A stretch of DNA of 64,000 bases from Ctena decussata (Eukaryota > Mollusca > Bivalvia > Lucinida > Lucinidae). The position numbers and the translations under genes are program-made. Below, one piece after another: positions 20,662 through 32,210 of the stretch. Within the stretch, counting starts at the first letter, position 1. The number at the start of each line of letters is the position of its first letter. Under the pieces are notes generated by a model that saw only the letters and a list, made by a program, of their open reading frames with translations, searched no databases and had not been told where the DNA came from. The stretch is taken from the NCBI GenBank assembly GCA_963989385.1, contig OZ022513.1, positions 19,761,928 through 19,825,927 on the forward strand, in the 5' to 3' direction.

Positions 20662-21374
20662 AACTTATAATCTGAGTACATAAAGGGTTCGGTAATCTTT
20701 AGTATTTGGCTAAAATGCTTAAAACATAGGCCTAATACGGGCAAATTGGAAATTTTTAGCCGGACGGTAACATCCAACTTGAAAGACGGAAAATGAAGTT
20801 GAAAGAAATATGCAGTGACTGGTGTTCCAAAATATTACACAGTGCGTATGTAAGTAGAATACATACTTTTTCATCTGAACCATAGGCACCAAGGGAGCTC
20901 ATGAAACAAGCAGGCTCCGTTGTCCATGGTCATCCGTCCATCGTGGCGTCTTTGTCTGTATGTCAATATTGTTACGGAACTGGGCTGCTGCTGCTTCATT
21001 TCATGGTTAGATCGGTGCCGAATTATTGGTTATGATCGATCTATGTAAACACGAATTCGTGTGCCAACTTTGACCGGAAAATTAGCTCACTAAAACTGAT
21101 AACTAAGCGTACTCCTGGTATGATGATGAAGTATTACCTTTATGTTTTACCATTATGTGCTTTTTGTATGTTGGTATGCATTTTTATCGCTGTATTTTGG
21201 GTTTAAATCAGCCATTTAACGGGATTTCAGTTCTCTGCACCAACGCTTTGTCTTCGGAACCTCTCGGTACTTTCCGGGTGTTGGCGGCAGGACTATCCGA
21301 ATCGACCGAAACTGCACCAACGTTACGGAAATGTACGAGGCGCACCAACACCACTCGTGAGGTCAACTGATGAC

Positions 21375-21417
21375 GTTACAGGGTATCACGTGCCCTGGGC
21401 CTATATAAGTGACGTCG
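21375..21417 (+). promoter_or_regulatory. Putative Pol II promoter in the LTR
   Basis: CTATATAAG at 21411-21419 is preceded by CACGTG (E-box) and TGATGACGTTAC (CRE-like) and followed by GTGACGTCG. A start site would be expected about 30 bp downstream, near GGCCATTAG. The arrangement is retained in C2 (about 36425) and C3 (about 61617). Activity is inferred only from motif order. Confidence 0.5.
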
Positions 21418-21549
21418 CAGTGGGTGTCGGCCATTAGTTTGTACCTCGGTCAACTGATCCACATCAACTCTCTTGCTTGCTTAAGAAATATTAGAAATAA
21501 CACCAATCACTATAGCTACTGTGCACCAACTGTACACCAACAGATCACC

Positions 21550-21600
21550 ATGCCTGCTAGGAGAAATTTATATGGACCTTTAGAGGTCTGTCTCTCATAA
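21550..21600 (+). CDS. Short ORF downstream of the LTR promoter
   Basis: ATG in a strong context (ATCACCATGC) opens 16 codons (MPARRNLYGPLEVCLS). It recurs at 61766 with one changed residue and at 36675, where a changed stop extends it. In the layout of an LTR it would lie in the leader of the transcript, as a leader peptide or an initial exon. Could be chance. Confidence 0.25.
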   Translation: MPARRNLYGPLEVCLS

Positions 21601-21885
21601 TCATTTATTTTAATATTTCTCTAGCGTTGGTTCTTGTTGACGTGTTTACTTTTTCTGTTGGTTTTGGTTGGCACATGATTCTACTTTAAATAAGTCTTAA
21701 GACTTCTAGACTTTGTATTTAGAACTAAAGCAACTTTGATAATTATCTTAGGGACCACTGCCACCACACCTTAGGTTTGGTGCACTCAGACACACACACA
21801 CCAACGAATGGTGCACTTGCTGTTGGTGCATGCACCCATGATTTGTACAACTTGTTGAAGTTACTTATACCTATGGCTGATGCTA

Positions 21886-24800
21886 TACTCTAGGAGCCAA
21901 AATCGCCTATCTTGCCAAAATAAGGGTCGGAGGTGGCACCCTCTGCTATACTTAGTTTGAATGTATTTTTGAATAGTCTGAACCTTCAGAAACTAGGTTT
22001 GATTGTTCTGCTCGTCAAATTTTATTGTCAAAATAGTCAAAATAAGCGATGGGTGTGACTACCTATAGTGAAGCAAATATGATTCCATAAGAGTCCTAGA
22101 AAAGACAGATAGTAGTCAATCGGGTGTAATATTTGTTTTTGTATATTAAAATGATTGTTTTGACCTGTAGTGATCAGATTCAGCGTTTGCCACCTTTACA
22201 AAACTTGCATAACTCTGTAATGGGCAGTTATTTACGTTACCCTATTAAATTTTAATTATATAAAATAAGAATCGATGAGAAATATGCCGTAATGATTTAA
22301 CTGTATCAAATCTCAATATTTTCTTTAAGAATAGTTAATATGCTATAAATTAAGCTGCACAGAAAACAGTTAAGAACATCGGGGCTGTTATTTTCGTTAT
22401 AACAGTTCATGTACCCCTTTAAAACTTAAAACGCAATTGTTTGATAAAACATAGCTAATAAGTTATTGTAAACAGAAAAGTTGACCTGTTTCCTTCAGAT
22501 CATACTAAACATGATGCAACACAATAGTTGAAATAAGTTTTAAACATACAATACATTTCTTTAGCAAAGTAACGTACTTAACAGATTAACATGTTTGCAT
22601 AAAAAGACTGTCATTCCTCCAGGAATACATTCATTTAGAACTTTGCCTGTTAAACAAATTAACAAAGTTAAGCTAAATATATTCATTATTTATCAAAAAA
22701 AATAATTCTGCATAGTTTAGTCGCCTACTCAGACAGCAAACAATGTTGTTTACTTGACAAGAAAAATTTAAATTGTCCCAAAAATTAAAGAAAGCGCTCG
22801 TGAATTAATCTGCACATGGAAAAGTACTAAAGAAAGCGCTCGTGAATTAATCTGCACATGGAAAAGTACTAAATTTATTTATATTCATTAATATCTTAAT
22901 TATTTTTAAGAATCACACAATACAAACTAAGTTTTGATAGATTACAGTTTTGTACTTAGAAAGGTAACGTTTGTAACTTTTATTTAAAAATATTCCTTGA
23001 GATTAGATGTTGCAAATGCAAAATACGCCAAGACCATATTAGGTTGAGTTATTTTTTACGTGAATGTGAAATCGTTTAAACCTACCGTATGTAATTAATC
23101 AGCGATATTTCCAAGGCGGTTTATTCATTGTGGTGTATTTATGTTAAAGTTTGTGCTGTCCACTGTTCTGTTGTTTTCAAAACATTGGTTTATTTCGTCT
23201 GTAATTTGCCATTATCCTGTTGAAAATAGGCGTTGTGTGTGCCTTGTTATGTTGGTAAAAGGTCATCTGCATGGAATGGACTGCATGTTTAATTTACTAC
23301 TTGCTAGTATTATTTGAGTACTTGTCTTTTTAGGTTATGTTATTTCTTCTAGTTTGGTATCATTGGAGGGTTGTGGCACCCATTGAATCCATTCCTGATC
23401 GCTGCCAGTTGACACTACTTTATCTGTTTTGAGCTATTCTTTTAAAACCAATATTAAAACCATGGTTAAAAATATTTTGGGCGTTTAGCATAAATTTAAA
23501 CCAAAGTAACGTATATAACACGCTAACAAGTGTTATTTTTACTCCGCTGCTAGTGTAAAGTGCCATATGGCTACGGCAAAATGCTTCCCTGTACTTCATT
23601 TATTGAAAAATATGTGTTTCTTTGGTATTATTTGGTCTCATTTGGAGTCAATTGAAAAAAAAATCAGCCGAAGCTGGTGCTAGGGGGCATTGAAAGTGTT
23701 ATAATATTTTATTCCCAGACACCGAAGTTGATGTCTTTGTTTTCTGTGATGTGTATTTTACTACAAGAGAATCTTCAATCACAATATAGTTAAGCTCCTA
23801 TCATTTCAAGAATTTTAGGTGAATGGATACAATCTTACGTGAAATAACTGCGAAGTTTACCTTTCCTTCCCTCCTTAATGGGAGTAAACTCTTAAAAGAA
23901 AGAATTTGCCTTTGTAGGAGAAAAGTGTTTCTGTTAAAAGTAAATCTTTAAAGGTTAAACCAGCCACAGAAGAAAATAAGAGGTCGAGAATCTTGTTTCC
24001 GTTCTAGCAAATTGCAGTAAAACATTGAGGTTTGTCCATTAACATTAATACAGTATTATTTCCATAACATGTTTGAAGATCATCTGGAAGTAAGAACATA
24101 TCAGATTACTGGCAAGTGCAGACGATACTCTCTAGGCACGACTGATATGATTATGACATTATCAAAATGATATTAATCAATCGAATCAATGATAATTCAC
24201 TTACTTTATCTCATTTGTTTGATAGTAAAAAAAGGTAACGCATACAACATTTAAATGTAAACAAGTTGTGAGATTAAATATTGTGGTTTGTAATGATACC
24301 GTTAAATAACGTTTGAAATTCAATAAGATGAAGCATTGACGGTTCCTCAGATCTCCGAACGAACTCTTTTATTGTTAAGAAGTAGGCTTATTTAAGGCCA
24401 TCTAGCAATATGGTCACCTGAATAGCTGCCCATTTTGCTTTCTGTTTTGTTTTGTAATATAAGATAGGTAAACATATATGTTCTGGCTGTTTTCAGTTGG
24501 GGTTGCTTAATGACAACCTGTTTGGGAAAGAACTGTTAATTCAGTTTACCGTGCATGTCTTTCGTGAACTTTTGTCAATTTGTGTGTGTGCTTCTTTCCC
24601 GTTTGGTTCAAGGGCGGGATGTGGGATCTGACTGTATTTACTTTTCATATTAATGCTCGTGTTACCATGTGCAGAAAATAACCGTTTGCAAGCAAAACAC
24701 CTTAAATAGGCATTATACCGATGCAAATTAGGCACTATATAGAAAGTTTATGTGTATTTATGCTACTATTACACATGTTACCATCATTGTTGTACAGTCA

Positions 24801-26758
24801 TTTGCCTATAACCCATGATTAGGGTATATCTGTGCAATAAAATTTTATTCCTTATTATTATTCCTTATTCGTTTTGTTTGTAACAATGGCAATTGAAGCA
24901 ATGAAATGGGTAAATCAAATTTTTAAATCTCTTCAGAGATTTATGGTTATACTGCTGTTATGTTAACATTCGGAAGCCCAATGTTTTGCTTTCAACATTT
25001 GAGGATTACTTTAGGACGGGTTTCTTTCTTCTGAAGGCTACTCAAGCATAAATATCAACACTTGTTAACAGTAAAAGGGTAATCTGATTACTCTTTTATT
25101 GTTTAATGTTGTATACGTTACCTTTTTTTGACTTCCTAACTAGGAGTTTAAGGAAGTGATTTTTTCATTGATTTGATTTAAAAGTCATGTTGATAATGAA
25201 CTGAAGATAATGCCAATATGTCATAACAATATTACCCATGGCTGGAAATGTCATCTGCACTTTCAAGAACAAAATCAATGAAACCAAATCTGCTTTCTTT
25301 TCTCGCAGGTAGTTTTTGCTTTTAGATTATCTTCAAGCTTGCCATTGAAACAATACTGTGTAAATGTAAATGGCCACACCTCTATCTTTTATTGCCATTT
25401 GTTTGATGGATGACAACGTTTGTGACATCCTGTTTGCTTCCCTAGATATGAAACCCTTCCAAAAATGGTCAACTCGTAATCCCCCTCTCCACCTCCCCGC
25501 ATTAAGAAAGGAGGCTAAAAAAATAGCAGAGTTATATTGCACCACAATATATCAGTTCTCTTTTAGCTCTGTAGGAATGATAAAAGCTTAACTAAATTCC
25601 AAAGAAAAGTTCTCTTGAAGCAAGATACGCATCAGAGAAAACACTACATTAATCTCGGTTTTAACTGAGTGTGTATTCAGTAATGTAATGTTACTACACT
25701 GCCAATGCCTCCAAGCAATAGCTTGAGCTAAAGTCTGTTTTAAAACTGATTCAGAATGAGCCCAAATGATCATAAACATGATCTTCCATATGATGAAGTA
25801 AGAGAGAGCTATTCACTCTAGCCACGCTTGTGGCAGTAAAGTAAAAAACTCTTACCTTCTAACTTGTTATATACGTTACTTTGGTGAAAAAGCATGTGAT
25901 AAGGCAATAAATATGTGATTTATTATAAAGTTTTTTATGGGAAAAGGTCAAAACAGATCAAATAGTGTAAAAGGCAACATTTAGGAATTGATTCTCTGTG
26001 CAACAACCAACCCACGACATCAAACTGGAAATAGTACCATAAAGGTAAAGTACTAAGACGAGTAGTAAGACGATACTATGGGGAAGTAAAATAGACTTGC
26101 AGCCCGAAGTCTGTTTTGATTTGTTATAACTGAATACCTGCAGACCACAGTTAAGTATTATAAGGGCAAAGAGTAGGCATGTGACCTAAAATGGTGTTTG
26201 TTTACATGTTTTATTATTTATTTGGACATTTTTTGCATGGGTAGCATGAATCACTCTTTATATACACAATACCATGCCAATCATATTTGAGTGCGGAACA
26301 TATTTTGTTTGTGTTTTTGGACATTTAAATCTGCCTAACCACTATGCTATTTAAAAGACACGATTATTGAGGGTTATCTCATTAGCCTACCTGTTTCTCA
26401 AGTGGGTGGGGTAAATTCATATAGAAAAATGCTCAAAAAAGAAAGCAGAAAATCGTTTGACGCATTATGGCTCTAATAAGTAACACCTGTATTGAAACGA
26501 TATCCCTAGAGTGGAAAAAGAATGACATTGCTTCAAAACATGACTTCCACTGAAGTGTAACATACCTTAATGGTGTTGTTTTCTGCCGTAGGGTACCAAG
26601 AAACACATGTGAAAAAAAGTATCATGACAATAAAATTTTAAGAGCAGAACAATCAAACCTCCTTTCTGAAGGTTATGGCTAGAAGAAAACGTAGTCAAAC
26701 CAAGGATAGCAGAGGGTGCCACCTCTTTCAATTTTTAGCTGACTTGGCTCCTAGAGTA
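21886..26758. mobile_element. 4,873-bp TA-flanked TIR element inserted in the C1 LTR
   Basis: The ends are TACTCTAGGAGCCAA and TTGGCTCCTAGAGTA, with a second matched block (GGTGGCACCCTCTGCTAT) about 45 bp inside each end. TA is duplicated (21884-21885, 26759-26760); the uninterrupted sites in C2 and C3 read GATGCTATCCA. The interior is AT-rich and has no ORF over about 75 codons that resembles a transposase. Seven copies of an AAAGGTAACGTATAYAAC-like motif are dispersed inside. Superfamily unknown; a TA target fits Tc1/mariner-like but also other groups. Confidence 0.8.
22786..22871 (+). repeat. Exact 42-bp tandem duplication
   Basis: Two identical units beginning AAAGAAAGCGCTCGTGAATT lie head to tail inside the 4.87-kb element. 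Confidence 0.85.
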
Positions 26759-26892
26759 TATCCACTTATGGTGCATAACTTAAACATACCGTTGGTGAAT
26801 GCATTCATGATTGATGCCACTTGTTGGTGGTGCTTACATCCTAATTTGTTGCAATACTTTGATGGTGCATACGTTTACCTATGTTAAGTGCT

Positions 26893-27012
26893 TACACCCA
26901 TGATTGGTGCATTCACCCATGATTGGTGCTCTCACCTATGATTGGTGCATTCACCCATGATTGGTGCACTCACCCATGATTGGTACACCCTCCTATGATT
27001 GGTGCACCCTCA
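26893..27012 (+). repeat. Minisatellite in the LTR, ACCCATGATTGGTGCATTC type
   Basis: About six 19-20 bp units with consensus CACCCATGATTGGTGCA. Also at 37152-37270 and 62245-62363, so it is part of the original LTR. Scattered TTGGTGCA words precede the array. Confidence 0.8.
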
Positions 27013-27397
27013 CTGTATTATAGGCAAAGTTAGGAATTATATAGGAAATTATAGGATACTTAATTTGAACAAGACACTACTTGTAAGGCCAAATATTCTA
27101 TCTTGTTAATAGTTGGAATGTATACGTTTGATTCTAAACTACTTAGCATTGGATACTAACCAGCACATTTCTATCTATAATACTATATTTGTATGTCTAT
27201 AATACATCTAAGATGTACTGTTACATGTTTAAGAAAGAGTTCTTTTAATAGACGAGTTAAAACTAGCCTATGTCTTGCCTTTCTATTCGCTTCCACTAAC
27301 TAAGCTACCAGTCCAGGTGAACCCTCGCAATTATGCAGCACCCTAGTTATTCTTGATTGTTTGAAGCTACCTCGGCGCTGGGGTTCCGCTGCAATAT

Positions 27398-27603
27398 TTA
27401 CATACAAGGTATCCTCTAAAGCCGCTAGACCGATTGAAACCAAATTTCATATGGAGTCTCCAAGGATTGGGATAAGTTTGTTCAAACACTCCTCTACATA
27501 TAACCGATATGGCCGCCTACATGGTAAAATGCATATTTTAAAATCTTTACTAGAACTAAAAGAAACGTTCTAGTTCAAAGTATACTGTACCACCGATGTC
27601 ACA
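27398..27603. repeat. C-locus flank between LTR and SINE (unit 2)
   Basis: Same sequence as in units 1 and 3-5; no gene. Confidence 0.6.
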
Positions 27604-27757
27604 GGAGCGGCAGTAGTGTAGTGGATAACAGGCTGGAGTACCAATCCAGGGATCGCAAGATCGAACCTCCGCTTCTCCGGTCTTTCGGATGAGACTTATA
27701 TCGAGGTCACGTCTCCGTATGCCCTAATTGTTGGCGGGACGTCGAACTCGAGTTCAA
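27604..27757 (+). mobile_element. tRNA-derived SINE (copy S2)
   Basis: As S1, with the tail variant GTCGAACTCGAGTTCAATAA shared with S3 and S5, the copies that precede A modules. S1 and S4, which precede D, have GTTAAACT instead. Confidence 0.75.
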
Positions 27758-28901
27758 TAATAAGCATAAATATTGGTGTCACACGCTCTTAATAGGCTTG
27801 TTTAAACGAACACAAGACCATGTATTAACAATTAACAGGGCTTTTCACGTTCTGTAATGACTCGGTTTGCGACAAGATTGCATTAGCAGTTATCCATAAA
27901 AGACTTACGACAGAATTACACAAATTCGGATATTGTAAAAATGGAAGTGCAGTCGACATCGAATGAAAACTTTGATGAACATGATTTTGACTTGTAAACT
28001 GCTGCTTAAAGTTGGACAAAATTCACGATAGTTGACCATGGCCTGAAACGAGAATTTTATAGACATGCATAGTGCGTGTAGGAATCAGCAAGGTAATGGT
28101 GATGAGGCCGAAAAATAGTGCCAAATTTTTTTGTTATTTTGTAGCATTGAAGTGGGATTTATGCAATAGCGATCTAACATTTTTTCCAGCGCATTTACTT
28201 TTGCAAGGTCAATCGAAGATGTTGAATACCTCGGCATTTGGCCTCGGTTTTCAACATCTCCCTCGGGACCTTGCTAACGTTAATACATGAAATAAAAAAC
28301 ATGTTTGATCCCTTTTACAGAATGAGCTCCAGATAAGAAACGGTAACAGGGACAGCTCTGTGCTGATCAGAGCTCTAGGTGAGAGGGAGTATTTGATGAT
28401 AATTAGGGAGAAATTTTCGTTAATTCTGCATAAAACATATGTTGTGACCCCTCATCTGAGCCGTCTTGTCGAGACGGTTCAGATGAGGGGTCACAATATA
28501 TGGTTTTATGCAGAAATAAGAAAAATTATCTTTAATTATCATCAAATACTCCTTCTTATCTAGAGCTCAGGCTGATTTTTGTTCTTATTTCTAAATGAAT
28601 GTTGTTACCCCATATTAGAATCGTCTTGACAAGACAGTTTAAATAAGGGGTCACAACACATTTTTTTTGCCGAGAAATAAGAAAAATTGTCCTTAAATTA
28701 TCACTGTTACCCATTCTCGACCACTGGACAATCAAAAATACGATCTCTGCCAGCCCGATTATCTATGGGATGGGAGAAGGCGCCTCGAAACCTTCGGTAT
28801 TGCAGCACCCTACGGGTATTGGCCTATATGGTAGGGCAACAGCCTGCTACGCTTTCAGCAGGTGCGAAATGAAGGTTAAGATTTCTTTTCTCTCTTTTTT
28901 T
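27758..28901. repeat. Module A2, single-copy part
   Basis: Copy of 38-968 plus the MITE at 28368-28570. No gene. Confidence 0.7.
28368..28570. mobile_element. CAGAGCTCTAG foldback MITE with GCTGAT duplication
   Basis: The ends CAGAGCTCTAGGTGAGAGGG and its near-complement enclose long arms meeting at GTCTTGTCGAGACGGTTC. GCTGAT flanks both sides; A1 has the single GCTGAT (634-639). Present in A3 (38617-38820) and A4 (63718-63921). A related older structure (GTCTTGACAAGAC) lies just downstream in all A modules. Confidence 0.8.
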
Positions 28902-30735
28902 TGTCCCCCGCATTTTCGAGGAAAACCGGAGGGACATAGTTTTCGGCTTTCCGTCCTTACGTCTTTCCGTCCTTCCGTCTTTCCGCCCCCCCCCCCCCCC
29001 CCCCTAAAGTAGTAGATACCTTGTGTGCGCAACTTCTCCTACAGTTTTATGCCGATTCTTTCGAAACTTTACAGCTGTTTTTGTCATGGTCTGAAAATAT
29101 GCACGTGGTTTGGATATAATCCTGAGATTATTTTTTGTCACTTTTTCCACAAGTTGAACTTAGTCATTTTTAGGCGTTTTTACTATCAAAGTGGGTACCT
29201 TGTGTGCGCAACTTCGCCAACAGTTTTATGCCGATGCCTTTGAAACTTCACAGGTGTTTTGGTCATGGTCTGAAAATATGCATGTTGTTTCGATATAATC
29301 CTCACATTATCTTTTGTTGCTTTTTCCACATGTTGAACTTAGTCATTTTTAGGCGTTTTTACTATCAAAGCGGGTACCTTGTGTGCGCAACTCTGCCAAC
29401 AGTTTTATGCGGATGCCTTTGAAACTTCACAGGTGTTTTGGTCATGGTCTGAAAATATGCATGTTGTTTCGATATAATCCTCACATTATTTTTTGTTGCT
29501 TTTTCCACAAGTTGAACTTAGTCATTTTTATGCGTTTTTACTATGATAGTGACTAGATAGTGGGTACCTTGTGTGCGCAACTCCTCCTACAGTTTTATGC
29601 CGATTCCTTTGACACTTCACAGGTATTTTGGGCATGGTCTGAAAATATGCATGTGGTTTGGATATAATCCTCACATTCATTTTTATTACTTTTTTCGCAA
29701 ATTGAACTTAGCCATTTTTCATACATTTTTACTATCAAAGTGAATAGATAGTGGGTACCTTGTGTGCGCAACTCCTCCTACAGTTTTATGTCGATTCTTT
29801 CGAAACTTTATAGATGTCTTTGTCATGGTCTGAAGATATGAATGTGGTTGGATATAATCCTGAGATTATTTTTGTCACTATTTCCACGAGTTGAACTTAG
29901 TCATTTTTTTAGGTGTTTTTACTTTCAAAGTGACTGGATAGTGGGTACCTTGTGTGCGCAATTCCTCCAACAGTTTTATGCCGATGCCTTTGAAACTTCA
30001 CAGGTGTTTTGGTCATGGTCTGAAAATATGCATGTGGTTTTGATATAATGCTCACATTATTTTTTGTCAATTTTTCCACAAGTTGGACTTAGTCATTTTT
30101 AGGCGTTTTTACTATGATAGTGACTAGATAGTGGGTACCTTGTGAGCGCAACTCCTCCTACAGTTTTATGCTGATTCCTTTGAAACTTCACAGGTATTTT
30201 GGTCATGGTCTGAAAATATGCATGTGGTTTGGATTTAATCTTCACAAAATTTTTTATCATTTTTTTTGCAAATCGAACTTAGCCATTTTTCATACATTTT
30301 TACTATCAAAGTGAATAGATAGTGGGTACCTTGTGTGTGCAACTCCTCCTACAGTTTTATGCCCATTCCTTTGAAACCTCACAGATGTTTTGATCATGGT
30401 CTGAAGATATGCATGTGGTTTGGATATAATCCTCACATTATTTTTTATTACTTTTTTCGCAAATTGAACTTAGCCATTTTTCATATATTTTAACTATCAA
30501 AGTGAATAGATAGTGGGTACCTTGTGTGTGCAACTCCTCCAACAGTTTCATACCGATTCCTTTGAAACTTCACAGTTGTTTTGAACATGGTCTGAAAATA
30601 TGCATGTGGTTTGAATATAATCCTCACATTATTTTTTTATTACTTTTTTCACATTTTTAACTTAGCCGCTTTTCCAGCTCAAACACTAAGTGTATGTACA
30701 GTGGAGACCTAGTTTCCAAGGCGGGGGACATAAAT
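28902..30735 (+). mobile_element. TIR element with nine ~190-bp tandem units (A2, first)
   Basis: The left end GTCCCCCGCATTTTCG is followed by TCCGTCCT repeats and a C-run of about 20 at 28986-29004. Units then start near 29015, 29194, 29374, 29562, 29754, 29943, 30134, 30325 and 30517. The right end CCAAGGCGGGGGACATAAA closes it. Two unit types alternate (TTAGGCGTTTTTAC versus CATACATTTTTAC), suggesting higher-order expansion. All ORFs inside are repeat products. Confidence 0.7.
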
Positions 30736-30752
30736 TCGTCGAATTTGCTTGT

Positions 30753-31655
30753 TGTCCCCCGCCTTTTCGAAGAAAAGCGGAGGGACATAGTTTTCGGCAT
30801 TCCGTCCTTCCGTCCGTCCATCCGTCCTTCCGTCCGTCCTTCCGTCCTTCCGTCTCCCTAAAGTAGTAGGTATCTTGTGTGCGCAACTCCTCCTACAGTT
30901 TTATGCCGATTCTTTCGAAACTTTATAGATGTCTTTGTCATGGTCTGAAGATATGCATGTGGTTGGATATAATCCTGAGATTATTTTTGTCACTATTTCC
31001 ACGAGTTGAACTTAGTCATTTTTAGGTGTTTTTACTTTCAAAGTGACTGGATAGAGGGTACCTTGTGTGCGCAACTCCTCCAACAGTTTTATGCCGATGC
31101 CTTTGAAACTTCACAGGTGTTTTGGTCATGGTCTGAAAATATGCATGTGGTTTGGATATAATCCTCACATTATTTTTTGTCACTTTTCCACAAGTTGGAC
31201 TTAGTCATTTTTAGGCGTTTTTACTATGATAGTGACTAGACAGTGGGTACCTTGTGTGCGAAACTCCTCCTACAGTTTTATGCTGATTCCTTTAAAACTT
31301 CACAAGTATTTTGGTCATGGTCTGAAAATATGCATGTGGTTTGGATTTAATCTTCACATTATTTTTATTACTTATTTTGCAAATCGAACTTAGCCATTTT
31401 TCATACATTTTTACTATCAAAGTGAATAGATAGTGGGTACCTTGTGTGTGCAAATCCTCCTACAGTTTTATGCCCATTCCTTTGAAACTTCACAGATGTT
31501 TTGATCATGGTCTGAAAATATGCATGTGATTTGGATATAATCCTCACATTATTTTTTTATTACTTTTTTCACATTTTTAACTTAGCTGCTTTTCCAGCTC
31601 AAACACTAAGTGTATATACAGTGGAGACCTAGTTTCCAAGGCGGGGGACATAAAT
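30753..31655 (+). mobile_element. TIR element with four ~190-bp units (A2, second)
   Basis: A second element abuts the first. It runs from GTCCCCCGCCTTTTCG through a (TCCGTCCT)n block at about 30800-30855 and units near 30870, 31058, 31246 and 31436, to AAGGCGGGGGACATAAA. Head-to-tail placing suggests tandem duplication of the whole element. Confidence 0.7.
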
Positions 31656-32210
31656 TCGTTGAATTTGCTTGTTTATTATTATTTTTGCCCTCGTCTAGCC
31701 TTTGGCCTCTTTCTCTGGGAGATGGTTCGATGATGACTGAAGTGCTTAAGTCTGAAAAGCTTTAAACAGCCCCGGATCCAGAGGTGGGCTTTGGGATTCA
31801 GCTCCGCCATCTGGGCCTCTGTGTTACGGATGATATGTAGGACTTCAGATAAAAAGGGGTACCTGATTACCAGATTACAGTTTGAGATGATTTATCTATG
31901 TTGTTGCATTAAAATTTACGTTGTCAAATCTCATAAGGGTTAGAACACATACTGACATTCTTAAAAATTCTCATCACAATGATTATGACACATATTTTCA
32001 AGTCCATCCCCTCTTTCCCCGTCCCATCCCCCAACCTAGCACACACATACTTCTCGGAACCTCCCAGACCCACCAGTTATCTGGACCCCTATCAGTACGT
32101 GATGGTCTGTATCCGGGTCTGGTAAACCCAAAACAACTGACCGACCAACCGATTATCTATCTGGCATGAATGTTATTTACGCCGGTCAGCCCGGCGTCAT
32201 CACAACGTTG
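31656..32210. repeat. Module A2, right part
   Basis: Matches 40000-40575 up to GTTGTTTAGAC, where the two copies diverge. The 82-codon ORF at 31921 is not conserved in frame with 40347. No gene. Confidence 0.55.

Larger units (their letters stand above)
18580..20965. repeat. Module B2
   Basis: Copy of B with two extra insertions, both shared with B5 but not with B3: a foldback MITE (19305-19566) and a retroposon (19889-20661). Contains the G-rich run (19003-19038) and the GATCAGACTGCTC hairpin near 19670. No gene supported. Confidence 0.7.
20970..27393 (+). mobile_element. Solo LTR-like element (~1.55 kb), interrupted, C1
   Basis: It begins TGTTACGGAACTGGGCTGC and ends GGGGTTCCGCTGCA, with ATAT on both sides (20966-20969, 27394-27397); the empty site is at 42945-42948. 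The TG...CA ends, short inverted ends (CGGAAC/GTTCCG), 4-bp duplication and an internal TATA promoter fit an LTR left by recombination. No second LTR or internal coding region is attached. A 4,873-bp TIR element sits inside at 21886-26758. Confidence 0.65.

Noticed and set aside
26893..27012. CRISPR-like short repeats
   Set aside because: Units of about 19-20 bp are directly adjacent with no unique spacers; this is a minisatellite inside a eukaryotic LTR element.
28986..29004. C-run as a structural element
   Set aside because: Length varies among A modules and such runs are prone to sequencing error.
29025..30048. Several 65-75 codon ORFs in the A-module arrays
   Set aside because: They are translations of the 190-bp tandem repeat, appear once per unit and shift frame between units.
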